The notes under the pieces: generated by a model
The model's input: only the letters and a program-made list of their open reading frames with translations
Database searches by the model: none
Told to the model about the DNA's origin: nothing
Position numbers and translations under genes: made by a program
NCBI RefSeq assembly: GCF_045865695.1
Contig: NZ_BAACAP010000254.1
Coordinates: 124,001 to 188,000, forward strand
Origin: Scytonema sp045865695
GTDB lineage: Bacteria > Cyanobacteriota > Cyanobacteriia > Cyanobacteriales > Nostocaceae
Reading direction: 5' to 3'
Length of the DNA: 64,000 nt
In this document: positions 7,707 to 15,888 of the stretch, piece by piece
Layout: each line of letters begins with the position of its first letter
Numbering within the stretch: the stretch's first letter is position 1

Positions 7707-8561
7707 TCAAACTACTACCTGTGGATACAGTCGTCCGGCAATAACAGTCAAGACAACAGCCGCAAATAACAGAACACCAAAATCTAATGCGTATCCGTAT
7801 GCGCTCGTACCGTTTAGCAGCATTGCACCTCTTAACGCATCAACTTGATAGGTTAACGGATTAAGGAATGATATGAGTTGTAACCATTTTGGCATAAGTG
7901 AAATCGGGTAAATGGCATTGCTAGCAAAAAATAATGGCATGGTTATTAACTGACCGATACCTGTAAAACGTTCTCGCGATTTTACTAGACAAGCAATTAT
8001 TATGGACAAGTTTGAGAAACACATTGCCCCCAAAACGACAATGAGTATAACTTCTAATAGATAAAGGGGATGAAAATTCAATTGGACACCAAGTAGGGAT
8101 GCTAGCCCGTAAATAATGATGGCTTGAGGGATGCTTCGCACTCCACAGGATAATGCTTTTCCCAGTACCAAGGCTACGCGGGGAGTTGGACTAGCGAGGA
8201 ATTTGTGAACTACCCCTAAGTCTCTCTCCCAAATTATTGCCATTCCACCTGTAAAAATTGCCATGAATAATACGCTCTGTGCTAGTATCCCGGCAGTCAT
8301 AAAGTCTAGGTATGGTAAACCACCAGTAGGAATGGCACGAAGACGGTTAAATACTTGCCCAAAAATTAAAAGCCACAAAGTTGGTTGTGCTGTTCGTAAA
8401 AATATGTCGGTAGGATCGTGTATTAGCTTGCGGACTTCTAGCTCAACAAGAATGATTGTTTTGTCGATGAGTTCTAAAGTTGCTGCCAGAAAATTTCCCG
8501 AATGAGTATATTTTCGATTAGCCCAATCGGCGGGCAGTCCGTCTAATTTTTGATGTCTCAT
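7707..8561 (-). CDS. ABC-2 type transporter permease (DrrB-like)
   Basis: Membrane subunit of an exporter. A 60-residue cytoplasmic N-terminus is followed by six hydrophobic segments. The family pattern is clear: IFLRTAQPTLWLLIFGQVFNR, then DFMTAGILAQSVLFMAIFTGG, then the cytoplasmic loop WERDLGVVHKFLASPTPR and the late NAIYPISLMPKWLQLISFLNPLTYQVDALR. This is the DrrB/NodJ-like ABC-2 architecture used for antibiotics, lipids or polysaccharides. Its start lies 44 bp inside the end of the ATPase gene, so the two are translationally coupled. The substrate is unknown. The IS607 element lies just downstream. Confidence 0.9.
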   Translation of the reverse strand: MRHQKLDGLPADWANRKYTHSGNFLAATLELIDKTIILVELEVRKLIHDPTDIFLRTAQPTLWLLIFGQVFNRLRAIPTGGLPYLDFMTAGILAQSVLFMAIFTGGMAIIWERDLGVVHKFLASPTPRVALVLGKALSCGVRSIPQAIIIYGLASLLGVQLNFHPLYLLEVILIVVLGAMCFSNLSIIIACLVKSRERFTGIGQLITMPLFFASNAIYPISLMPKWLQLISFLNPLTYQVDALRGAMLLNGTSAYGYALDFGVLLFAAVVLTVIAGRLYPQVVV

Positions 8562-9369
8562 GGTAGCTTCCTCCTGATGTTAGTCGATCGCCTGTGTGGT
8601 AAATAAACACGTCATCTAAAGTTGCATTGCTCTTGTTTAAAGCAGCTTTTAGGTCTGTTGGCGTACCCCTCACAACTATCTGCCCTTGATGCATTATGGC
8701 TACGCGATCGCACAAATTATCGGCTTCTTCTAAAAAATGGGTGGTTAAAAGTACAGTCGTACCGTAATTTTCTTGGAGTTCTTGAACGAGTTCCCAAACT
8801 TGACTCCGGGCTATGGGGTCTAATCCTACTGTTGGTTCGTCAAGAAATAAAACTTGAGGTTGATGCAGAATGGACTGAGCAATCTCTAGCTTGCGAATCA
8901 TTCCTCCAGAATAATTTCTGACAAGTCTGTGGGCTACATCTTGCAAACCCATAAACGTCAGTACGTCTTTGATGAAATACTCCCTTTTGCTTCGGGGAAT
9001 GTCATACAACTTGGCAAAAATCAATAAGTTTTCATAACCCGTTAAACTACCATCAGCAGAAAGGGCTTGAGGAACGTAACCAATGACACGCCTCACTAAT
9101 GGTGCTTGTCGAGCTACATCAAATCCTGCGATCGCAGCTTGTCCCGATGTTGGGGGTAGTAAAGTTGTCAGCATCTTAATCACCGTACTCTTTCCCGCAC
9201 CATTCGGTCCTAGCAGCCCAAACACCTCACCTGCTTCAACAGTAAAGCTCAAGCGATCGACTGCGATAAACTTCCCAAACTTGCGTGTCAAAGCACAGAC
9301 TTCTAAAGCTATGTTTTGCTCGGTTAGAGACGGTTGCCATCGCTCTGTTCTCCCTATCAGTTCAGCCAC
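8518..9369 (-). CDS. ABC transporter ATP-binding protein (DrrA-like)
   Basis: Nucleotide-binding subunit for the overlapping permease. Walker A GPNGAGKST, Q-loop GYVPQALS, signature YSGGMIRKLEIAQ and Walker B VLFLDEPTVGLD are all present, with the switch His in LLTTHFLEEAD. The short C-terminal extension (GTPTDLKAALNKSNATLDDVFIYHTG) matches DrrA-type ATPases. The gene is first of its operon. The downstream order is permease, then the IS607 genes, MarR and a second ABC-2 permease, all on the same strand. Drug, lipid or secondary-metabolite export is inferred from family only. Confidence 0.92.
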   Translation of the reverse strand: MAELIGRTERWQPSLTEQNIALEVCALTRKFGKFIAVDRLSFTVEAGEVFGLLGPNGAGKSTVIKMLTTLLPPTSGQAAIAGFDVARQAPLVRRVIGYVPQALSADGSLTGYENLLIFAKLYDIPRSKREYFIKDVLTFMGLQDVAHRLVRNYSGGMIRKLEIAQSILHQPQVLFLDEPTVGLDPIARSQVWELVQELQENYGTTVLLTTHFLEEADNLCDRVAIMHQGQIVVRGTPTDLKAALNKSNATLDDVFIYHTGDRLTSGGSYHETSKIRRTARRLG

Positions 9370-9504
9370 AAATGAGATTTCCTATTTTAGTTAGTTTATC
9401 TAACAATTAGTATTACATATTTTTTGTTCAACAAAAAGTTGTGTTCGGTAAAATTATGCGTTGAATATTCAGAATAGGGCAGGCGAGGACGCCTACCCCA
9501 CAAG

Positions 9505-9560
9505 AATTATTCCCTTTCCGCTCTAAAATTACCGATTGTAGGGTGGGCACTGCCCACCAA
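9505..9560. repeat. GTAGGGTGGGCA-type dispersed repeat
   Basis: A 32-bp conserved lead (ATTATTCCCTTTCCG, then CTAAAATTACCGATT) precedes the palindrome GGTGGGCACTGCCCACC (9542-9558). The same arrangement occurs at about 3712-3793, so both are copies of one element. Confidence 0.7.
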
Positions 9561-9569
9561 TAGCGAACC

Positions 9570-9699
9570 CTAAGTAGCTAGGCGCAAATAAACCGAATTA
9601 TGTTACAAAATGTGAATATATAAAATCCTTACCAAGAACGAATGACAAACGATTAATAACGCTCCTCACGAGTTAACTTTAATTGTGCTGACTTACTTA
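9570..9699. repeat. 130-bp dispersed repeat, copy A
   Basis: Aligns over its full length with 50658-50782, in the same orientation as written. Shared blocks include AAATAAACCG, TTACAAAATGT, AATCCTTA, ACGAATGAC, GTTAACTTTAATTGTGCTG (TAATTAACTTTAATTGTACTG in copy B) and CTGACTTAC. No frame is conserved between copies. Copy A abuts the acetyltransferase start and supplies the GTG alternative start at 9685. Confidence 0.8.
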
Positions 9700-9708
9700 T
9701 TTAGTCCA

Positions 9709-10212
9709 ATGAAAATTAGAAAATTAACAAAACATGATGCAGAAGATTATAGGAATATCAGATTAGACGCTTTATATAACAATCCAGATTCCTTTGGCAC
9801 AATGTATCATGAAGAAGTCATGATGACAATAGATAACTTTAAGGAGAGAATCCCAGTAGATGACAATAGCTTTATCTTAGGTTGCTCTGAGGATGAAGAA
9901 TTAATTGGAATCGTTGGAATTTATCAAGAATCAAGAATAAAAGTTAGGCATAAAGCATATATTCGCTCTCTATATGTTCGACAAGAATATAGAGGAAAAG
10001 GTATAGGTAAATTACTCCTGAATGAATTGATTGAAAGAGCCAAGGCTATGAATGGGATAGAAATATTATTACTTGACGTGGTTACAAATAATATCTCAGC
10101 AAAACAACTTTATTTATCATTTGGCTTTCAAATATATGGAAGAGAGAAAATGGCTTATAAGTGTAACAATCAGTATTTTGATATGGAATCTATGTCTTTA
10201 CAGATTAAATAA
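9709..10212 (+). CDS. GNAT-family N-acetyltransferase
   Basis: A 167-residue acetyl-CoA-dependent acyltransferase. Motif A, SLYVRQEYRGKGIGKLLL, has the R/Q-x-x-G-x-G/A acetyl-CoA loop, and motif B follows at NNISAKQLYLSFGFQIYG. ATG 9709 starts MKIRKLTKHDAEDYRNIRL, the usual GNAT opening; the in-frame GTG at 9685 belongs to the repeat just upstream. Codons are AT-rich (many AAA, ATA, TTA) compared with neighbours, and the gene stands alone among repeats, which fits horizontal acquisition. The acceptor (amine, peptide or antibiotic) cannot be read from sequence. Confidence 0.88.
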   Translation: MKIRKLTKHDAEDYRNIRLDALYNNPDSFGTMYHEEVMMTIDNFKERIPVDDNSFILGCSEDEELIGIVGIYQESRIKVRHKAYIRSLYVRQEYRGKGIGKLLLNELIERAKAMNGIEILLLDVVTNNISAKQLYLSFGFQIYGREKMAYKCNNQYFDMESMSLQIK

Positions 10213-10401
10213 GGCGATAAAAATCATCATCATGCTCTTCATACTACCTTGGCAAAAAATCTTTTTGAGATAGAATTTTATAAACATGCCTGTATGTAAG
10301 ACTCCTATTTGATTTGTGAAATACAACTAGGATGGGCATTCCCACCACCACTTCTAAAAAATAATCCACTCCAACGAGCAATGGTTTCAATTGCTACATC
10401 T

Positions 10402-11055
10402 TTAGCTATGGTGTACTTTCTTAAAAACTAAAGCTATAAATGTGTAATCATAATACCAATGAATCGGCTTATCTAAGCAGACTGGAATATTTGTATTTCC
10501 TTCTAAAACTAAATTATGTGCTTTAGCTAAAATAATTAATTCTTCTATTTCTTTTCTAGAAAAAATCTTCCAATCTAGACCGAACGGTTTGATAAACTTA
10601 TCAATTTCAATATTTTCTTCCCAATAATCGGTTGTGATAAATAGTAAGCTATCTACTTTCAATAACCTCGAAACCTCGGCAAAAAATGCAGGTAAATTTA
10701 CACCATGCTCGATTGTAGAAAGTGCAATTGTAATATCGCATGAATTACTATTAAATGGAGTTTTGATAATATCTCCTTCGTATAGAGTATAGGCTGTACT
10801 CTTTCTATCGGGAAGAATTTTTAAATCAATTCCGTAAAGATTTTGGAAACCTAGAGCCGAAAGAAAATTGAGCGTGCAGCATTCTCCACATCCTAAATCA
10901 ATGATGAGAGACTGTCTATCTTTATTAGCAATAACTTCAGAAATAAGTAAATGATCCCAGTTTTTATAAACATCAAAATGCTGTGGTAAACCTTTTTGCT
11001 GAATCTCTTGGCTAGCTACCTGAATTTCTTGTTGGTTTTGAAGTACTTTAATCAC
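10402..11055 (-). CDS. Class I SAM-dependent methyltransferase
   Basis: A 217-residue Rossmann-fold methyltransferase. Motif I is LIIDLGCGECCTLNFLSALG, the acidic strand-2 residue is in LYGIDLK, motif II is CDITIALSTIEHGVNL and motif III follows at VSRLLKVDSLLFITTDYWEE. The substrate is unknown. The arrangement resembles methyltransferases in sugar or lipid loci, and the glycan operon begins 300 bp away on the same strand, separated by a MITE-like element. Membership in that operon is possible but not shown. Confidence 0.85.
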   Translation of the reverse strand: MIKVLQNQQEIQVASQEIQQKGLPQHFDVYKNWDHLLISEVIANKDRQSLIIDLGCGECCTLNFLSALGFQNLYGIDLKILPDRKSTAYTLYEGDIIKTPFNSNSCDITIALSTIEHGVNLPAFFAEVSRLLKVDSLLFITTDYWEENIEIDKFIKPFGLDWKIFSRKEIEELIILAKAHNLVLEGNTNIPVCLDKPIHWYYDYTFIALVFKKVHHS

Positions 11056-11363
11056 TTGTTAATAGTTGTTGTAACAACACTGTTACTTTATTGTACTGGA
11101 ATTTCTGTTTTACTCAAGCATTACTTACACTATAGCAATCCTACTTACTCCCTTCCCACGGGAGCATCCCTACGAGTGCAAAATTACCCTCAGAATAGAA
11201 TTCTCTTGCTATACAAACCAAGTCCGCCTACGCGGACTTATTAGTCCACGTTCGCGAAGCGTGCACGAAGTGCATAGGTGGACTAAGTTTGTATAGCTGC
11301 GATTTCAATCGCTCTTGGTGTTTGTTCCTGTGCCTCATTCATGCAGTTTTGAAATATTGTCAT
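11056..11363. other. Repeat-filled intergenic region
   Basis: No gene is supported. It contains the MITE-like inverted repeat at 11208-11297 and AT-rich filler. It separates the methyltransferase from the last gene of the glycan operon. Confidence 0.6.
11208..11297. repeat. MITE-like element with 22-bp imperfect terminal inverted repeats
   Basis: Arms 11208-11229 and 11276-11297 pair at 19 of 22 positions and start GCTATACAAAC. The interior carries a CGTTCGCGAAGCGTGCACG palindromic module like those inside tnpB. Size (90 bp), lack of coding capacity and terminal symmetry fit a small non-autonomous or RNA-hairpin element. No target duplication is obvious. Confidence 0.65.
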
Positions 11364-12572
11364 TTAGGATTGTAGCAGTTTTTGGTAAATATTTAGATGC
11401 GATCGCGCAATATTAGACCACGTGAAGTTTTGAATAAAAGCACGACCAAGATGGCTTAGATGCTGGCGTTTTTCAGGAGAATTTAGCAATTGACAAAGAG
11501 CATTTGCCAAAGCATCAATATTGCGTGGAGGAATGAGGCATACTGGATGGTTGTCTGGGAGAGGGGTAGGATGTTGGGTGGCAATAACTGGCAAACCATG
11601 AGCTAATAAAGTCAGAAGCGAACCGCTTTTCATAGTCATGCCATGATTAAAGGGAAGTACTCCAATATCGCATCCAGAAAGATATTTAGAAGCACTTTCA
11701 GCGTCTAAATAGCCTGTAAGATAGACTTTAGTATTTAAATTGAGTTCTGCAATAAGAGCGTGGAGTTTATCCCAATAACGTTTTGCTTCATCTCCCCGCA
11801 AAGCTAAACTTTCTACACCACCTATTAGTAATAGTCGTGCTTGTGGATGAGTTTCAAGACTTTTTTGAAATGCTAGTAAAAGGGTCTCTATTCCTTTAAC
11901 TGGGTGAAGAAAACCAAAGAAGGCAATAACAATATTATCAATTGTAAAATTATATTTTTTGCGTAATAGTTCCTGTGCTTTATTGCGAGCGATAGGAAAA
12001 ACATCGACATTAGCAGCAATGGGAATATTTGATACGCGATTGTTTAATTGTGGTAGCCGTTTGTGGATAACTGCTTCTGCTTCAGCATTGGTGACAATCA
12101 GTGTATCGCTTAAAGTGAGTAAAAATCCATCTTCTCTATCCCAAAAACCATGTTGCTGTCCCCACATTTTGAACCATTCTAGAAATTGTGGCGGTATACC
12201 TTTGGGTTGCCACTCCCACCAGCCGTATTCGTGGATAGTTGTTACAATTGGTTTGCGATATCCAGTGGCTTTCAAAAGTAATGGCAAAAGAAAGATAGAA
12301 CGTTCAAAACCGTATGTACCTGCGGCATGTTGAATGTGTAAAATGTCAGTAGGTATTATATGTAGCGATCGCACTAAAGGTAACAGATCGGTTAATTGCC
12401 AATCATTAACGACACCCTTAACTTCAGGTTCTCCGACTTCTTTTGCAGCTGCATGAGTCGTTAAGACAACAGACTGAACTTCTAACTTATTCAGGGCATT
12501 TCGCAAACAATCTGTATAGTGAGCTACACCGCATCGTTCGGGTTTATAAGTACCAGCAATAATAGCAATCAT
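11364..12572 (-). CDS. Glycosyltransferase family 4
   Basis: A 402-residue GT-B retaining glycosyltransferase. The N-terminal domain opens MIAIIAGTYKPERCGVAHYTDCLRNAL, and the C-terminal nucleotide-sugar domain contains IAFFGFLHPVKGIETLL, RLLLIGGVES and YLSGCDIGVLPFN followed by the GSLLTLLAHGLPVIAT region that replaces the common E-x7-E. It transfers a sugar in polysaccharide or glycolipid assembly. It is last in the minus-strand glycan operon. Heptamer repeats fill the 60 bp between it and the upstream GT9 gene. Donor and acceptor are unknown. Confidence 0.9.
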   Translation of the reverse strand: MIAIIAGTYKPERCGVAHYTDCLRNALNKLEVQSVVLTTHAAAKEVGEPEVKGVVNDWQLTDLLPLVRSLHIIPTDILHIQHAAGTYGFERSIFLLPLLLKATGYRKPIVTTIHEYGWWEWQPKGIPPQFLEWFKMWGQQHGFWDREDGFLLTLSDTLIVTNAEAEAVIHKRLPQLNNRVSNIPIAANVDVFPIARNKAQELLRKKYNFTIDNIVIAFFGFLHPVKGIETLLLAFQKSLETHPQARLLLIGGVESLALRGDEAKRYWDKLHALIAELNLNTKVYLTGYLDAESASKYLSGCDIGVLPFNHGMTMKSGSLLTLLAHGLPVIATQHPTPLPDNHPVCLIPPRNIDALANALCQLLNSPEKRQHLSHLGRAFIQNFTWSNIARSHLNIYQKLLQS

Positions 12573-12632
12573 CTGTTTGTTGTTAGTAGTTAGTTAGTAG
12601 GGGTGCAAGGCATTGCGCCCGTATATAGTGGC

Positions 12633-12674
12633 CACTGGTCACTGGTCACTGGTCACTGGTCACTGGTCACTGGT
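12633..12674. repeat. Six tandem CACTGGT heptamers
   Basis: Six exact head-to-tail units. On the minus strand they read (ACCAGTG)n and encode the final MTSDQ and stop of the upstream GT9 gene. The same unit recurs at 19347-19381 and, degenerate, at 22138-22200, always in this operon. Confidence 0.95.
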
Positions 12675-13844
12675 CATTTCTATCAATTTCAGTCCTGTGG
12701 CGACGACTTCCTCTAATGGGATATCAAGACATTCGAGATTATAAGGACAGGTAAAGGCATAGCAAGGACTACACGGAGTGGGACGACGAAGCAACCAGGA
12801 TGTGCCGTTACGGGGCTGCCACTGTGACTCAAGTTCAGTTCCTGCAAACATGACAACTGTTGGCGTGCGAGTCGCATCGGCTATATGCATTGTTGACGTG
12901 TTATTGGTCAGTACTAACTTTGCGTTGGCAATGAGTGCTGCTAGTTGAGGTAATGTGGTTTTGCCAATCAAGTTAACTGCGCGATCGCCTAATGTTTCAA
13001 GTAATGACTTACTTTTGGGGAGATCTTTTTCTACACCTGTTACTACCACAGGCATTTGCGTTACTTCTACAAGCTGACGTGCAGCAATAGCAAAGCGTTG
13101 AGAGTCATAATTTCGGGATTGACAACTTGTCCAAGGATTGAGGAGGAGGTAATTGGGGATTGGCGATTGGGGGTTGGCGATTGGGGATTGGGAATTTTCT
13201 TTCCCAGTCCCCAGTCCCCAGTCCCCAATCCCTAACAAAAGAGATAAAGCTTCTTGTCGTGCTATTTCTGAAATATCAATGCAAAGACTTCGGTTTTGTA
13301 CTTCAAACCCTGCTTGTTCAATTAATCTTAAATTTCGTTCTACTTGATGAACTTCATCAGATATGGATGGAACTTCTAGTGTCAATACACCATTTCCGAC
13401 TTCCTTGGATTCACCTATTCGTATTGGAATACCAGCTAAGTAACAGAGAAATCCTGCTGGATGTGGGCTTTGACTAAAACTCGTAAAAATAATAGCTGCA
13501 TCAAATTTGCTATTTTGCAGCCTTTTGACTAATTCCCACTCTCTTGTGGGGTCAAAGTCCAATTTGCCTAAATCTTGCCATAGGACTCGCCAAGGTAAGA
13601 CTTCATCTACCCATGGTAATAATTCTGCTGCTAGCGCCCCGCCGGGACTTGCCATAAGTGTGAGATGGCATTGTGGCAAATTTTCTTTGATAGCTTGCAA
13701 TGCTGGGCTGGTCATGATGACATCGCCAATGTTGTCTAATCGCATGACTAGTATGTTCTGCCACTCTTGGAGTTTTGGTTTGTGAACCGCAGATGCACGC
13801 AGATGGACGCTGATATCAGATTGTAATTTGTCTGTACAGTTCAT
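12660..13844 (-). CDS. Glycosyltransferase family 9 (heptosyltransferase-like)
   Basis: GT-B inverting enzyme of the ADP-heptose:LPS heptosyltransferase family. The N-terminal domain has NILVMRLDNIGDVIMTSPAL and FLCYLAGIPIRIG; the C-terminal domain has LLLNPWTSCQSRNYDSQ and LTNNTSTMHIADATRTP. Cys residues in TPCSPCYAFTCPYNLEC resemble the C-terminal Cys cluster of bacterial GT9s. About 27 residues between the domains (DNA 13147-13240) are in-frame STRR repeat (LGIGDWGLGTG, SQSPIANPQSPIPN). The last residues and stop codon are supplied by the CACTGGT array. It probably adds heptose made by this cluster; this is inference from family and context. Confidence 0.88.
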   Translation of the reverse strand: MNCTDKLQSDISVHLRASAVHKPKLQEWQNILVMRLDNIGDVIMTSPALQAIKENLPQCHLTLMASPGGALAAELLPWVDEVLPWRVLWQDLGKLDFDPTREWELVKRLQNSKFDAAIIFTSFSQSPHPAGFLCYLAGIPIRIGESKEVGNGVLTLEVPSISDEVHQVERNLRLIEQAGFEVQNRSLCIDISEIARQEALSLLLGIGDWGLGTGKENSQSPIANPQSPIPNYLLLNPWTSCQSRNYDSQRFAIAARQLVEVTQMPVVVTGVEKDLPKSKSLLETLGDRAVNLIGKTTLPQLAALIANAKLVLTNNTSTMHIADATRTPTVVMFAGTELESQWQPRNGTSWLLRRPTPCSPCYAFTCPYNLECLDIPLEEVVATGLKLIEMTSDQ

Positions 13845-13847
13845 AGT

Positions 13848-14831
13848 TTAAATAATTTCTTCCACAACTGTTAAAACTTCGTCTACAGAGATACCTTCCA
13901 TACAACTTCGCCAACCTTTATCTAAAGGGCATACGCCACTATACCAACATTCTTGTACTGTAAAATTACTGATATTACGTTCGGGACACTCTGGGTATCC
14001 TTGTAAGTTTATATGAGGTGATGGTTGCCCGTAACGACCGTGCCAAGAGGGACCAAATAAAGTGATGGTCAACACGTTTAATGCGGCTGCAATCCTCGCA
14101 GGGCCAGTGTCGGAAGCAATGACTAAATCTCCACAGGCTAAAGTAGCTGCAAAATCTCGTAATTTTCCTCTTGGAAAAATTTGTGCTTCTCCTCCAATGC
14201 CTTTAGCAATCGCTAATGCTTGTTGTTCATTGGAACCAACTGGAACGACTACAGTTGCATTCCAACGTTGCTGCAGAATTTGACCTAATGTTATAAAATT
14301 TACATCAGACCATTGTTTGATTGGCATTCCCGCATCCGGGCAGAAAAAGACTAAAGGACGACGGACATTAACGAATTGCTGTTGTGCTTTACTGATTTCT
14401 TCAGAAGTTAAATAAAGTTGTGTGGGTTTAACAGCATTTGCTTCGATCGCACCTTCTGCTTGTAGAATTTTAACAAAGCGATCGCCGACTCTTTCATCTG
14501 GTGGAGGTTGTCGCCACAAATTTGTCACTTTTTGCGATGCATTACTATTGAAAATAACTTTGTCTATATCTTCATAATTAGTGTCAGAAACAATCAAATC
14601 AAAAGTTTCATGAGTGAGTAATTCAATAACCAATTGTTTGGCTTTATGACGTTCTGCACAAAGAACCCGCTTAATGAGTGGATCGTTTTTTAGTAATTCA
14701 TTGCCTGGAGGGAAAGTTAAAACTGTGAGTTCAGCTTCTGGGTAAGTTAGCGCTAAGCTATGAATTGCACTAAGCGCAATAACAACATCTCCAATACCAC
14801 CTAGTAACTCGATAAATAGAATTTTTTGCAT
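13848..14831 (-). CDS. Glycosyltransferase family 9 (heptosyltransferase-like)
   Basis: A 327-residue GT9 enzyme. ATG 14831 opens the canonical KILFIELLGGIGDVVIALSAI; the 55 upstream in-frame codons are only translated heptamer repeat, so the longer start is rejected. Donor-site features are VFFCPDAGMPIKQW and IASDTGPARIAAAL. The C-terminal YPECPERNISNFTVQECWYSGVCPLDKGWRSCM is a Cys-rich motif common to these enzymes. It lies 3 bp from the next GT9 gene, in one transcription unit. Confidence 0.9.
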   Translation of the reverse strand: MQKILFIELLGGIGDVVIALSAIHSLALTYPEAELTVLTFPPGNELLKNDPLIKRVLCAERHKAKQLVIELLTHETFDLIVSDTNYEDIDKVIFNSNASQKVTNLWRQPPPDERVGDRFVKILQAEGAIEANAVKPTQLYLTSEEISKAQQQFVNVRRPLVFFCPDAGMPIKQWSDVNFITLGQILQQRWNATVVVPVGSNEQQALAIAKGIGGEAQIFPRGKLRDFAATLACGDLVIASDTGPARIAAALNVLTITLFGPSWHGRYGQPSPHINLQGYPECPERNISNFTVQECWYSGVCPLDKGWRSCMEGISVDEVLTVVEEII

Positions 14832-14844
14832 ATAAGATTGGGGA

Positions 14845-15699
14845 TTAGGGACTAGGGATTGGGGATTGGGAAGAATCTTGCTCAGTCCCCACTCCCCAAT
14901 CCCCAGTCGCATATTTATTTGCAGGACAATTGCGATCGATAATAGTCGTAGGCAACTCTTGATGATAAACACCTGAAGGAATAATTCCACAACCACCGTA
15001 AAGTTCCATCAGCCGTAACTGGACTAAGACATCTTCACCACAGTGTTCTGATGGTAACTGTTTCCAGAAAGAGTAACCACCTATACTACGAAGTTTTTCT
15101 GTATCATACATAACGCAACCGCCTATCCAAGCGATACGGTATTTACGCTGTTGTTCTGGAGTTAAACCCAAATCTTTTTGTATATGATAAAGATTAGCAG
15201 CATTATGCAAACGCCACCGTTCCCATTGAGGAGTATCGGGTTTTACAACCTCTGGTTGAACCGAACCATTCCAAAACTCAATTTTTTGTTCGCGAGGACG
15301 GATATCATCAATAAAGCTCAGTCCAATAACAGCACTACCAACGAAACCACAATTCTCTTCTTGTAAGGCAACGAGCATATTTTCAACCACATATGGTTCT
15401 AAAATTAAATCGTCATCCAGAAAAAGAGCATAAGTTGCTTTCGCCTGTTCCAGTAAAAATTGCCTTTGCTGTGCGATACCGCGACGAGGTAAATTTTTAT
15501 AGACTTCCACCACATGACCGTGAGATTGAAGCACTCGCAAGACTGCTTGGACTTCTCCACTTTCCACAGGATTACTATCCTCGGTTTGATCCGCAATAAC
15601 AACCCGAAAGTCACGGTAAGTTTGAGCTATCAGGCTAGTTAAAGTCACAGCTAAAGCAGTAGGACGACAATAAGTAGGTATCAAAATATCAATAGTCAT
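14845..15699 (-). CDS. Glycosyltransferase family 2
   Basis: GT-A fold inverting transferase. TIDILIPTYCRPTALAVTLTSL opens the nucleotide-binding region, ALFLDDDLILEPYVV contains the metal-binding DxD, and IGGCVMYDTEKLRSIGGYSFW followed by SEHCGEDVLVQLRLME carries the acceptor/ED motif. The last ~20 residues (YATGDWGVGTEQDSSQSPIPSP) are translated STRR repeat that extends the C-terminus. The ATG (15697-15699) abuts a TTGTCAT heptamer array. It participates in the heptose-linked glycan pathway by position. Its sugar specificity is unknown. Confidence 0.88.
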   Translation of the reverse strand: MTIDILIPTYCRPTALAVTLTSLIAQTYRDFRVVIADQTEDSNPVESGEVQAVLRVLQSHGHVVEVYKNLPRRGIAQQRQFLLEQAKATYALFLDDDLILEPYVVENMLVALQEENCGFVGSAVIGLSFIDDIRPREQKIEFWNGSVQPEVVKPDTPQWERWRLHNAANLYHIQKDLGLTPEQQRKYRIAWIGGCVMYDTEKLRSIGGYSFWKQLPSEHCGEDVLVQLRLMELYGGCGIIPSGVYHQELPTTIIDRNCPANKYATGDWGVGTEQDSSQSPIPSP

Positions 15700-15727
15700 T
15701 TGTTATTTGTCATTTGTCATTTGTCAT
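15700..15727. repeat. TTGTCAT heptamer array (STRR2-like)
   Basis: Four tandem units (TTGTTAT then three TTGTCAT) directly upstream of the GT2 start codon. TTGTCAT is the unit known as STRR2 in Calothrix. Just beyond lies a GGGCGCAAGGCATTGCGCCC palindrome (about 15782-15801). Confidence 0.9.
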
Positions 15728-15888
15728 TGGTCTTTAGACATCTCCAGAAATTAATTATGCATTACCTGAAAGTCCTGGTAGGGGCGCAAGGCATTGCGCC
15801 CTTACATCTCGGAGATGTCTATTAAACCTCTTGTATTAATAAATCCGCGTGCATCTGCGTTAAGGGTGCGGTTCATTATTCATTATTA

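Noticed and set aside
12633..12674. Tandem CACTGGT array as a CRISPR
   Set aside because: Unit is 7 bp with no spacers.
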